From: Maratus speciosus
Taxonomy: Eukaryota; Arthropoda; Arachnida; Araneae; Salticidae
Direction of reading: 5' to 3'
NCBI GenBank assembly: GCA_963932465.1
Contig: OZ010788.1
Span: forward strand, 669,126,484-669,190,483
DNA: 64,000 nt
The position numbers were made by a program, and so were the translations under genes. The notes beneath the pieces are model-generated. The model searched no databases. It was given only the letters and a program-made list of their open reading frames with translations, and had not been told where the DNA came from. Positions 45,571-55,372 of this stretch are shown one piece after another (position 1 is the first letter of the stretch; each line of letters begins with the position of its first letter).

Positions 45571-45876
45571 AGTGTTGGAATTGACACCGGAAAATTTTGA
45601 ATTGCTATTTTCTTTTATTTTATTTGTGTAATATCTATTATCTTGTAAAACAATAATAACTATTTAAACTTACTGGTGAGAATGTGGAATCCCCCAATAA
45701 AAAATCAGCCAGATGCGGCAACACTATGGCATTCCGCATCTGGCTGAATTTTTATTAAGGGATTCCGAATTCTCAGCAGTACGTTTAAATAGTTAGTACT
45801 GTTTTATACGATGATAGATATTCCACAAATAAAATAAAATAGCTATTTAAAATTTTCCGGTGTGAATTCCAACACT
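45571..45876. mobile_element. 306-bp palindromic foldback element
   Basis: Arms 45571-45718 and 45734-45876 are inverted copies at roughly 85-88% identity around a 15-bp loop. The outer ends read AGTGTTGGAATTSACACCGG and the arm tips next to the loop read CAGCCAGATGCGG, identical on both sides. Non-coding; target duplication not certain. Such foldbacks usually behave as non-autonomous DNA elements. Confidence 0.85.
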
Positions 45877-46652
45877 AGTGAGAAGTCGGTCGTTCTGTCT
45901 GCGTAATCACTTCTATATGGGCTCCATTCGTAGCTCTCAGAATCTCCAGTCGATAGTCTCAATCCAAGTCTTGCGCAGCATGTTAGGTGTGACTGAATCG
46001 ATGGCTTCCGCAATTTTCATGCATACAACAAAAATTAACCGCTTCTGAAAAAAATAAATCAGCAAAGTTAACTTGCTGTGTTGCTATTCATGATACCACA
46101 AACTGCAAATCTCTAGGACTCATAGTTTACGTACAATTAACATTTGAAGTCATGGAGGTTTCATTATCAGTATATACATATTTACATTTTGAAGTTCCCT
46201 GAATCCGTTTACGCTATTTTTACGATGATTCCATTTGTGTATGTATGTATGCATGTATGTTGGCATTTATGTTTTCCGGTCTCCCAGAGTCTGCTTTTGT
46301 GGTTTTTCGGTGATGTCGATATGAACGTATGTGTGTCAGCGAACACGATAGCAACCAAACTATATTTTGGACTGAGCTCCAAATTGGTGAATATACCAAA
46401 GGCCACTGCTGCATGAGCTGTATTAATATTTGTACAAATCAGACAACGGGCTTGGTATCTAAACCATTTTTGAAACATTTTTAAAGCATTTTTTAAACAA
46501 AGAAATCCATAAAGTATAAATAAGCTAAGTATAAATATAAAGCAATATTTACATTTTGAAGTTCCCGGAATCCGTTTATGCCATTTTTACGATGATTCCA
46601 ATAAACAAAAATATATAATGTTATAAATAAAGTTAAGTATTAGGCTGATAAA
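45877..46652. other. no gene; short direct duplication
   Basis: 46183-46242 and 46549-46602 share TTTACATTTTGAAGTTCCC and ACGATGATTCCA. Frames of 64-90 codons on both strands at 46144-46478 overlap each other and show no family features. Confidence 0.5.
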
Positions 46653-47260
46653 TTAACTAGGGTTCACTCGTGGTAATTCCTGGTCACTGTGTTTCTGGGG
46701 TAATTCTTGCTCATTTTCATTATCAAAATATAACAATTTATCAAAGTGCAAAAAATTTGGAAGACACTTTGAAACCTTTCCTTTGCAATATATGCTTTAA
46801 TTATTAATTTAGTTGAAATGTAATATTGAAAAAAAATATTCAAAACTGCTACTCAAATTTCTGAAAAACAGCATTGACTTTTACACAGTTTACAAAGATT
46901 GCGTCATTGTTAAAGTTTTAAATTATTTTATTTTTATTTTATTTCAACTATGACATATTACAGTTTTTAAAACTGATTATGAAAATTTTCTCGACTATAG
47001 TAAAAACTTTTATATGAGCAAGCCAAACTAAGGCTATATTTGTGGAGTAATTCCTGGTCAGTGCCTAATAATGTAATTTAACAATACTTACAATTGGTAT
47101 TTTATCTATTTTAACTGCGCGCTCTAAACACTATTGTCTTATATTAATACATGGAAATTATTCCAGAGAGAAACATTCGCCTTGGATACAATATTTCAAA
47201 TGAAAATCAAATTTCAAAGTAATTGCTTAAGAGGCGCAAAGACCAACATAGTGAAAAAGA

Positions 47261-47331
47261 TTCCAAGCCGGGACTCGAACCCGGGCCATCAGTATGGCGC
47301 ACTGACGTTCTACCGACTAAACCACTTGGAA
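47261..47331 (-). tRNA. tRNA-like sequence with full cloverleaf, left arm
   Basis: On the reverse strand the 71 nt fold as a complete cloverleaf. The acceptor TTCCAAG/CTTGGAA is perfect over 7 bp. The D stem is GTTT/GAAC with one G-U pair, the anticodon stem TCAGT/ACTGA is perfect, and the T stem CCGGG/CCCGG is perfect with loop TTCGAGT. The anticodon loop GCGCCAT would place GCC (Gly) at 34-36, but position 33 is C instead of the near-universal U, and the acceptor starts with U rather than G. It may be a transcribed tRNA-like SINE head rather than a working tRNA. Box A GTGGTTTAGTCGG and box B GGGTTCGAGTCCC are intact. Confidence 0.55.
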
Positions 47332-47609
47332 CGATACCTAGCTCGGAAACTTTCTTACTATTATATGTTGGCAAGGCTACAAAACGCAGCACAAGATGGA
47401 ATATTTATCGTGAGTCACCGACCTGAGACAAACACGAAACACAATTAAATCCAGCATCGATATAGTTCGCCATAGTTTCTATCGATGCTGGATTTAATTG
47501 TGTTTCGTGTTTGTCCCAGGTCGGTGACTCACGATAAATATTCCATCTTGTGCTGCGTTTGTAGCCTTGCCAACATATAATAGTGAGAAAGTTTCCGAGC
47601 TAGGTATCG

Positions 47610-47680
47610 TTCCAAGTGGTTTAGTCGGTAGAACGTCAGTGCGCTATACTGATGGCCCGGGTTCGAGTCGCGGCTTGGAA
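47610..47680 (+). pseudogene. tRNA-like sequence, right arm (mutated)
   Basis: Same 71-nt sequence as the left arm in inverse orientation with two changes: the anticodon loop reads GCGCTAT and the 3' side of the T stem reads CGCGG, which breaks a pair with CCGGG. The acceptor, D and anticodon stems remain intact. Because the left copy keeps compensated stems, the right copy is probably the degenerating one. Confidence 0.6.
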
Positions 47681-48169
47681 TCTTTTTCACTATGTTGGTC
47701 TTTGCGCCTTTTAAGCAATTACTTTGAAATTTTATTTTCATTTGAACTATTGTCTTACACAATTTTTTTAAAATAAGTGTAAAATAGCATATTTAACTGT
47801 AACTGTAAAGGAAGAAAATAGATCATCTGAGGGAGAGACACATTAGTTGAGTGAACAATTAAGTAGAAATAGTATCTCATTGCAAAATGTCAAAATGGTG
47901 CTTAAAAATATACATTGACCATATTTAATTGACCATGTGACCAATATTTACTCCAAAAGTGACCAAGAATACCCCGATTCCAAGGTAATTCTTGGTCATT
48001 AAAAATTATAATTATTTCAATTAAAAGTGCTTATAAATTTAAGTAAGCATTTTATATAGCCATCAGAGGTTGCTTATTCCATACCAAAATTGGGAACAAT
48101 ACCTTTAATAGTTTTTATAATAATTGGATGTTGATTTTTAAACAGGAATTACCCCGAGTGACCCTATTA

Positions 48170-48946
48170 AGTATATAAGCGACAACTCAATAATTCAATT
48201 AATTTTTGTTTTATTGTTTACGCTCAACTTATGTTGGTACAAGAGCAATATTTCACTAGAACGCTATTTAATTTAGTAAAATTTTTATTTTCTTAAACGG
48301 AAAGAAATTACAACGAGATTTATTAATAAAAGCAAAGGAAAATTTAAATATTGCAAATTTTTGAGGAACAATGGCGAAATATCTTTGTTTAAAGCGGTTG
48401 AAACTCATGACTTAACATATACATGGTTACCTCAGGCGACTATTTTTTAATTCTAACTGGAACGAGTTTCTCAAAAAGAAATTTTTAACATACACTTTGA
48501 CAACATTCGCAAGAGAAATATATTTGAACATTTATAATAGAAAAAATACTGGTGCGAACAGAATATAAAAAATAGTCACCTGTGGAAGCCCTGCATATAC
48601 AATCTCATTTGTTTGAATTAAGAAATCCTAATTTCATCAGTAGTACAGGTGAAATAGTTTACTTTATAAACAACTGATGGCCATTCACCAAAATTTGGAA
48701 AGAAAGTTTTGGTACTAAAAATACGATGAGTCCCCTCGAAATAAAGTTGTTTTACTATGTTTTGGGGGCAAAAGAGGCATTTTTAACCCAGGGAGGGGAA
48801 AATTAAAAATTTTTTAAGTAGGGCAAATGGGGTACCGATTCTTATGTATGTTTTAATTCTGAATCGAATGACACAATTCGCAAATCGATACGATTATTTT
48901 TTTAAAGTTACGGCAGGTTTTATGAATGCGAAGTCGAAAATTATAC
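48170..48946. other. AT-rich DNA; duplicated block around 48670 and 49285
   Basis: 48667-48735 (ACAACTGATGGCCATTCACC, TACTAAAAATA) resembles 49278-49340, on the far side of the TTAA element at 48951. 48415-48600 has weak inverted ends around CTCAGGCGACTATTTTTTA, possibly a decayed MITE. No gene. Confidence 0.5.
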
Positions 48947-48950
48947 TTAA

Positions 48951-49246
48951 CCCTCTCGGTGCGTAGTTGTTTTATCAAAATAGCTTCAAAAATTGCGCAT
49001 TTAATTCCTTCGCGACGAGCATCTTTTAAGAATTTTTATTTTTTTGTCACCGGTTTTTGAAAACAAAAATTTTCGTCTGATTTAATCGGGAAAATTCTGC
49101 GATTAGATAAGGCAAAACAATAAAAAGTAACTGGTCAAGGAGGGTTAATTAGACGGAAAAAATGCATCCCCGATGAAATCTCGGGTTGCGCAAATTTAGC
49201 TAATTTTACGTTGCCCGAGAAACACTCGGGTTGCGCAGCGAGAGTG
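48951..49246. mobile_element. 296-bp TTAA-flanked MITE
   Basis: TTAA at 48947-48950 and 49247-49250. Ends CCCTCTCGGTGCG and, reverse-complemented on the right, CACTCTCGCTGCGCAACCCG. CTCGGGTTGCGCA occurs twice near the right end (49183 and 49226). Sister of the truncated piece at 39926-40090. Confidence 0.8.
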
Positions 49247-49346
49247 TTAATGCAGGTAAAAGAGGTTTTTAGAGTTACAACTGATGGCATTCACGAAAAT
49301 TTGGGAAGAACATCGTTTTGTTACTAAAAATAAAGATCCGATCAGT

Positions 49347-49457
49347 TCAAAAAGTTTTTTTTTTTTTTTGTCTTTTTTTGTCTTTAATCCGATCAGTTCC
49401 GAAAAAAAAAAAAAAAAGTTGTTTTGTCTTTTTTTTTTGGGGGGGGGGGGGGAGGGG
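49347..49457. repeat. homopolymer-rich tract (T, A and G runs)
   Basis: T-runs, an A17-type run and a run of 14 G at 49439-49452, with CCGATCAGTTC duplicated around them (near 49338 and 49389). The 72-73-codon frames on both strands depend on these runs and are not genes. Confidence 0.85.
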
Positions 49458-49489
49458 GGATAATTCAATTTTTTTAATTAAGTCAAGTG

Positions 49490-49970
49490 GTATCGTTTCT
49501 TATGTAATTTTAACACTTTCCAACATAGTTGATTAGTTTTTATGAATTGGGTTTGTATATCCGTCTGTCTGTCTGTCCATCTAAGTTCTAACTTGCGTAA
49601 ATATACTCTGATTTCCATGTAACTGATATACGTTCTTGTGGTTTTGCATGGCATGCTCAGTATTGAAAATGAAGTGTAGCATTTATAGTTCATTTACAGG
49701 GGCACTCAAAAGTATCCCGTTACATTATGATCAATGGAGAAACATTCTTTGCGTGTATTTTAAAAGTGATTCAATGTTTTAAACAATGAAATTTATTGAA
49801 ATTTTTCAGGTGTACTAGAAAAGGGTAAATATAACATATGTTATGTGTAGCCCTTACAGTAAGAGTAGAGGGGAAATTAAAAGTATTTCGTTATATTATG
49901 GTCTACGAAAAAAATCTTTTGCAGGGGATTTTAAGGATATTACTCTTGTACTAATATATTTTATACTAAT
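49490..49970 (-). repeat. repeat R1 block, reverse orientation
   Basis: Starts with the reversed terminal block AACACTTTCCAACATAGTTG, then CCGTCTGTCTGTCTGTCC, and carries the reversed hallmark TTCATTTACAGGGGCACTC near 49690. TCCCGTTACATTATGATCAA matches the R1 copies at 13.3 and 23.9 kb. Non-coding. Confidence 0.6.
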
Positions 49971-50704
49971 ATAAAAATGTTGAATAAATAAAAAAAATAA
50001 AGTAAATTAACTACTATATATAATAGTTAATATTTTACATTTTTCCATATTTTGCTTATCCAAAAAGAATGAATATTTTTCTTTAAAAAAATTATTTAAA
50101 CAAAATATTTTTTTGAGGTACAAAATGAAAACGTTTTAGGTATATTGAATATGGTGCATTTGCATATTATCTGAAATGAACTTTTATGTTAAAAAGCATA
50201 GCTCATTAAAAATATGCATCTGTCTAGTAGAAACTGGTATTCACAAATTAATGCTTAACACCTAATAGTGGGGAAACATTTATTCATTGAAGAAACTCGC
50301 GTTCTATTCATAAAATAGTTATGGCAGATAAATAAACCATCTATGTATTCAAATGTCATTCCTAACATTCTAGTTAAAATAATGAGTGTACCAAATTATA
50401 CATCTGCCCAACAGCTATTTTGCTATTCATAAAGTAATTCATGCCGCATATACAAAATTTCCAACATATGCATTTGATGTTACGCGTTTAAAAACATAAT
50501 AATACATGTTTTTATATTTGAAATATACTAGATTATACAGATAGGTGTCAAACTTCAGATCTATTTATAATCAGATATACATACATTAAACCAGATACCG
50601 TCTTTCTACATAGTAATTATATTTTATCAAGCATTAAATAAAATTTCTAGCTGAAATATCTTTATTTGATTTGGAATAAACACCGAAAGGTCACCAACTG
50701 TGTA
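49971..50704. other. AT-rich DNA without recognised gene
   Basis: No element ends or frames recognised. Confidence 0.5.
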
Positions 50705-50706
50705 TA

Positions 50707-51875
50707 TGGGGCATTCTCACAATCTTTTGACTTTCATGTCCCTGAATAATAATTTTTATTTTAAGACACTGTGTTTTTTTAATTTCATATACTGGGGAAC
50801 ATCCCATTGCATGATTGCATAACAATATCAATGAGATAAATAAGTTTTAGACGATGTTGGGGGTCCAAATACCAGGAAAACTCCTATACCGTCCCGTGTC
50901 CCTGATGCTGATTTTTAAGTTTGGGGCTGTCTGTATAAAACTGTTTCAATAAAAGTAATTCGATGTAATTTTTTTCCGAAACTGGGACAGTTGTTTTATA
51001 TAAATATGTAGCAAAAAATTAATCTGCACACATTTTTACGGTTGATATTATTTTTTAAGTCTGTCCATGGGTTTTTCATCCTTATCGTCCCTCTTGCTAA
51101 ACTTATACAGAAAATCACTTCAGATGCAGCCACAGAATTTTTTTTCAAGTTTTTTCTCATGCAGAAGTATGCTAGAGAACGAATGTCTAAAATTCTTTGA
51201 CAAGAAATTTATTGCAGAATTTAAATCAGCATTTAAATATCAATTTTAAAATCGTGACTTTATTGGTAGTCTTACCGTCCCCAAGGTTTATTCCTGCATT
51301 TTTCGAGGTAAATTAAAAAAAAAATAATTTAATCCAATATTAACAACTGTTTCTAAAAATTAATGAACATTGTGGCTATCAGTTAGTCTTAATATGATTT
51401 TCCTAAAAATAGGTGGTAATTTTCCTTAACATTCCATCCTTACAGTCCTTTTTTCCCTATACCATCCCCCTTTTTTACCTTACCATCCCTTTTTTCCTAT
51501 ACCACACCTTTTTTACACCTTACCGTCCCTTCTTACCCTAACACCCCTTTAAAGACAGTGTTATACAAAAATTCAGTATTAAAAGTACTACATTTTTATT
51601 ATTTCTTATTTGAATATCCTGTGGGTACTATGCAAATTTATTATAAGTAAAAATTTAGAAGAAAATAAAAAGTTATAGGGGTAAAGTGGTAAGGAAAATT
51701 AAACTCGCAAGTTTAACTTAAACCTCAGTTAAATAAAAATTTTTTCGCTGCTGACCATTTTTTCTTTATTTAGAATCATTAAGGCATCCGTCTATCAGAT
51801 TAAAATGTTATTTTAGCAAGTTTAATTTCGCCAGATTTTTCCCCCCGAAAATCAAAAGATTGTGAGAATGCCCCA
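50707..51875. mobile_element. 1.17-kb TA-flanked element
   Basis: The left end TGGGGCATTCTCACAATCTT and the right end are inverted copies, continuing as CTTTTGAYTTTC. TA flanks both ends (50705-50706 and 51876-51877). Around 51440-51545 a CT-rich minisatellite repeats CCTTACCATCCCTTTTTT-like units, and the string CCGTCCC/CCATCCC also occurs elsewhere in the element (50889, 51087, 51278). No transposase; a 60-codon frame at 51067-51249 is unremarkable. Confidence 0.75.
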
Positions 51876-51889
51876 TACACATAGGGTCA

Positions 51890-53265
51890 ATCGGGACTAA
51901 TCTGTACCAGTATTATAAAGAAGTAATATTTGTTTGAGTGCTTGTAAGGGGCAATTTCTGGAAATACCCAACCGATTTCAAAAATAATGGTGGCAAACTA
52001 ATGGTGAGAGTCCCTGTTCCAGCACAGGGTATATTTTAAGTGTGTGTCACTACCACCAGAGGGGTGCAGGAGCAAAACACATTCTAAAAATGCACTCTTT
52101 GTGATATTGCAGGGCCTAGAAACTCTACATTTGGCATGGTACTTACTTATAAGATATAAATGTTCTCTAAGAATAATTTCTAAAAATTTAAAAAGGGGGT
52201 AATAATGTAAATGCTACCTAAGAGCAGTTTATAAAAAAATTCGAAATTTTGAAAAGCGAAAATGCGCGAGAAGCATTCTAAAAACGTTCTTAATTACGAT
52301 TCCTCTCGAATTGTTAAATATAAAAATTTGAAATTTGGCATAGTAGATACTTATGAGGTGTAAAAGCTCTGTAAGTTTTAAACAGTTAAAAAATAATTAC
52401 AAATTTAAAAGGGTTCGAGCGTTCTAAAGCGAAATGAGCGAAAAGCGTTCTAAATTACGATTTCTATGGAATCTCAGAGATTTCAAAAGTAATGGTTGCA
52501 AAATGATGGTGTCAATATAGGATATATTTTAAGTGTGTCAGTACCTCCAGAGGGGTGCAGGAGCAAAAAGCGTTCTAAAATTGCAAAATTTTAAGATACT
52601 GTAGGGTCTAGAAACTTCTAATCTGACATGGTAGTTACTTATGAAATATAAATGATTTCTAAGAACAGATGAATTTTTTTATTATTTAAAACTAGGAAAA
52701 ATGAACGAAAAGAGTTTTAAAAACGTTCCAAATTATGATTTCTATGGAATTGTTAAAGATAGAAACTTGAAATTTGATATGGCAAATACTTGTGAAATGT
52801 AAATGAGTAAATAGTTTAAATAGTTTAAAATAGTTTGAATATAATAAAAGAATAGTTAAAAAAAAGAATAGTTTAAAAAAATAGAATACCTAAGAATAGT
52901 TTTAAAAAAATCCGAATTTAAAAGGGTGAAATGAGCAAAAAGCGTTCTAAAAAAGTTCTAAATTACAACTTCTAAGGAATTTCAGGAAATACTAAACTGA
53001 TTTCAAAAGTCATGGATGCAAATTAATGCTGACAGTCCCTGCTACAACATAGGCTATATTTTATGTTGGTACCACTACCACCAGGAGGGTGTTAGACCAT
53101 TACACTAAAAGCTTGGAATATGAAATGATGGTTACTTTAAGATGTAAATGGTTTGGTAGATGTAAGAACGGTTTCTAAAAAAATCAAAACTTCCAATAAA
53201 AACTGAAATGAGCGAAAAAGCTACAAAATACATTCTAAATTATATATTTTTTAGAATTAATTTTA
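51890..53265 (+). repeat. degenerate ~510-bp tandem array, ~2.7 copies
   Basis: GATTTCAAAARTAATGGTTG-like text occurs at 51973, 52479 and 52999 (offsets 506 and 520). Each copy continues with ACCAGAGGGGTGCAGGAGC or a variant and TTTGGCATGGTACTTACTTA-like text. Sub-blocks such as AAAAGCGTTCTAAA recur two to three times per unit, so higher-order structure is likely. No coding sequence. Confidence 0.65.
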
Positions 53266-53279
53266 GATCTTCTCATTAA

Positions 53280-54516
53280 CCCTTTAATTGTCGCTTCCGT
53301 GATATTGACAGGCTGTGTCTTTTATACAGATTGTTTGATTCCCACTAGTTTTATAAATTTCGGGATTTCGTCAATTTCGGGAAACAGTCAATGGAAAGAC
53401 TAATTTTACATTTTAAATAAACTGTTGTTGGTTTTCTCTTGCACTTTTTCAATTCACATCTTTGGCGTCCTTCAGGGTTTTTCACCAATTGTGCTTATTA
53501 TTTAGATGGAGAAGCTCTTTGTTATTCTGAATCATACCGCTTTGTATGATGTTGTTTCTTGGGATTGTTTCACCTAAATAACCAATTGCGACAGATATTC
53601 GGAACTGTAACAGACCCTGTGCTTCATGAAGACAAAACAGATTAGAAATTTTCCAAGCCGCGACAAGTGCCGTTTCAAAATAGTTCAAAAAAGTTTCCAG
53701 TACCATTTTTTTTCCTGAAACGAATGCAAAATATGTTTCAATGTGATCGTCAAATTAGTCCACTCCCTTTTTGTATTTATTGTATGATGTAACACAAAAT
53801 GGAGTATCAATTTTATTTCTACAAACTTTTACCCTGCGCTCTACTTTGCTTTTTACTTCCGTTTCCTCAAAATTTATGAGGAATGAAACCACACGGTTAT
53901 TATTCCAACGAACTGCAGCTATGTTGTTGACTATATCAAAACAAGCAGTTGCAGAGCCTCTTTCTGTTTTAGCAAACTGTTTCAAAAGTTCTATTGGACA
54001 TTTTCCCATTCGATTATCTCGAACAGTTCTTCAAACGAACAAATAGATTATATGAGGTGAAAAAGTTATCCATGTATATTCTGTGAAGTTTTGGGTTTTT
54101 CACTACGGAAAGAAAATCTTCCACAGCACGTTGAGAAAGAGGCTCCGAACTTTATTCTGTAGCTCCTTGGTAAAGAATAATATGGAAAGGATATCCATTG
54201 TAAGATGCTAACATCCACAGTTTGTATCCAAATTTCACTGGTTGATTTTTCATGTACATCTTGCATCAGTGCTTTCCAAAATATCTCGCCATTCTTTCAT
54301 AAATTGTCAGACTTTCTGAAAATAGGCCAAACTGGGTCAAAGCAATATTGAGCTTGTCAATAAGCGGTCGAATTTTATAGAAACTGTCTTGTTGATTGAT
54401 TGCAGAATTGTCATTGAAATGAATATGTCACTATATGTCACTATACCGTTTTTTATATATAAGGTCAGTGTCTGGTGATTTTTCCCAATATATTTTTTTG
54501 CGTGGCAAAATATATA
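53280..54516 (-). mobile_element. truncated piggyBac-superfamily element
   Basis: TTAA at 53276-53279 is followed by CCCTTTAATTGTCGCTTCCG, a plausible piggyBac-type terminus, about 200 bp beyond the C-terminus of the broken transposase. The transposase reads on the reverse strand towards this end. The other end is missing: coding similarity stops at a TA at 54515-54516, where a GGGGAGACCGGGG sequence starts. Confidence 0.7.
53482..54514 (-). pseudogene. piggyBac transposase (PGBD-like), broken
   Basis: Reverse-strand reading gives, in order: LPRKKIYWEKSP, HFNDNS, YKIRPLIDKLN, FSESLTIYERMARYFGKH, QPVKFGYKLWMLASYNGYP, LYQGA, YMDNFFTSYNL, DNRMGKCP, KTERGSA, VRWNNNRVV, SYNKYKKGVD, FLNYFETALVAAWKI. 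These are hallmarks of the piggyBac DDE domain and its C-terminal helices. Stops occur at 54266-54268, 54152-54154 and 53755-53757, and a one-base frameshift near 54028 precedes DNRMGKCP. The first catalytic Asp (family SIDE) reads Tyr (TIYE); the Asp of DNFFTS and of GVD remain. The N-terminus is missing. Cut-and-paste activity is impossible from this copy. Confidence 0.9.
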
Positions 54517-54816
54517 GGGGAGACCGGGGCTAGTTGGCTACAGGGGTAAGTATGCGCAGTCCTCATAAATCGCCTGTTTGTGGATAGATTGCGCAATCAG
54601 TCACTGAGTACATTTCTTACTGCTTTTTACAATCCTCATTGTAGTTTTGCAGCGTTACCTACGTGTAGTGGAAATTTATTGCAATTTTTCTGTTTTTTGC
54701 ACTCATAAGTAATATTTTGTTGTTTCATTCTTTTTCTAATTTCTAATACTTATCTTAATAATTGCGATTTAACTTGTGCAGTTTTTCTTAGTGTATGATT
54801 AACTGTACCTACCCCA
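54517..54816. mobile_element. possible 300-bp TA-flanked insertion in the piggyBac remnant
   Basis: Starts GGGGAGACCGGGGCTAGTTG directly after a TA and ends near CCTACCCCATA. GGGGAG and GGGGTAGG could be short, poor TIRs. The start coincides with the loss of piggyBac coding similarity, which is the main support. TTGCGCAATC at 54588 is a short palindrome. Confidence 0.3.
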
Positions 54817-54818
54817 TA

Positions 54819-55330
54819 TGCAGTGGCGTAGCTAGACATTCAGCGCCCTGGAGCAAATGAAGTTGGTGCGCCCTCTTGTTATTGTTACTCGAAAAAGTTC
54901 AGCGCAGTTTTCTTTTGAAGTTTAAAATTTATATTCTATTCTTAATTCGATTTAAAACCTTACTTTTATTTGAAAGTCAAAGTGTTTTAACGTATTAAAT
55001 ATAAATAATAAAAAATAATGAATAATGGAATATAATTCTTTAAGTACGGAGTATCTACCTACCAATATTTTCTGTGAATTGGACTTGATTTTCATTGTAA
55101 ATGCGCCAATGGGTCAGTACAATCTGGCGCCCTTACTGTCTGTTTTTCTTTTCAAGGGTTTCGAAGCATTGTAGATTACTAATGAAAAAACACTATTGTT
55201 AAGATTTTAGGTAGCTTTCTTTACAAAAAAGCTACCTATTGCAGCCGTTCGGAGGAAAGCGATTTCAAAAAATTTTGGTATATTTTCATCGATCATGACC
55301 CCCAGACCCCGAAACCACCCTCCGTTCAAA
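54819..55330. other. no gene; one transposon-like end
   Basis: CAGTGGCGTAGCTAGACATT at 54830 resembles the ends of many hAT or mariner-type elements, but no matching inverted end was found. A short hairpin GGTAGCTTTCTTTACAAAAAAGCTACC lies at 55211-55237 (quoted in part elsewhere as GGTAGCTT/AAGCTACC). An (AT)n tract at about 55337-55370 leads into the next array. Confidence 0.4.
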
Positions 55331-55332
55331 AT

Positions 55333-55370
<38 letters not shown>

Positions 55371-55372
<2 letters not shown>

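Larger units (their letters stand above)
47188..47754. repeat. ~97% identical palindrome, 275-bp arms, tRNA-like sequence in each arm
   Basis: Arms 47188-47462 and 47480-47754 are inverted copies separated by 17 bp. I count about seven substitutions and one single-base indel over 275 bp. Each arm contains a 71-nt tRNA-like sequence pointing away from the centre, about 130 bp of loop-side flank and about 75 bp of outer flank. Frames of 61-104 codons on both strands are mirror images produced by the palindrome, not genes. Confidence 0.9.
46657..48165. mobile_element. 1.5-kb TTAA-flanked element with repeated GGTAATTCCTGGTCA motif
   Basis: TTAA at 46653-46656 and 48166-48169. Left end CTAGGGTTCACTCGTGGTAA; right end, reverse-complemented, TAGGGTCACTCGGGGTAATT. 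GGTAATTCCTGGTCA or a variant recurs near 46671, 46699, 47044, 47983 and, inverted, near 47967 and 48143. Repeated subterminal motifs are typical of transposase binding. The middle is taken by the tRNA-bearing palindrome at 47188-47754. No transposase was recognised. Confidence 0.65.

Noticed and set aside
47261..47331. Functional tRNA-Gly(GCC) gene
   Set aside because: The cloverleaf is complete, but C at position 33 and the U-starting acceptor are atypical and it lies in a mobile palindrome; reported as tRNA-like instead.
47134..47776. Pairs of 61-104-codon frames on both strands
   Set aside because: They are mirror images caused by the palindrome and run through the tRNA-like sequences.
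49247..49536. Two frames of 72-73 codons
   Set aside because: They are built from T, A and G homopolymers.
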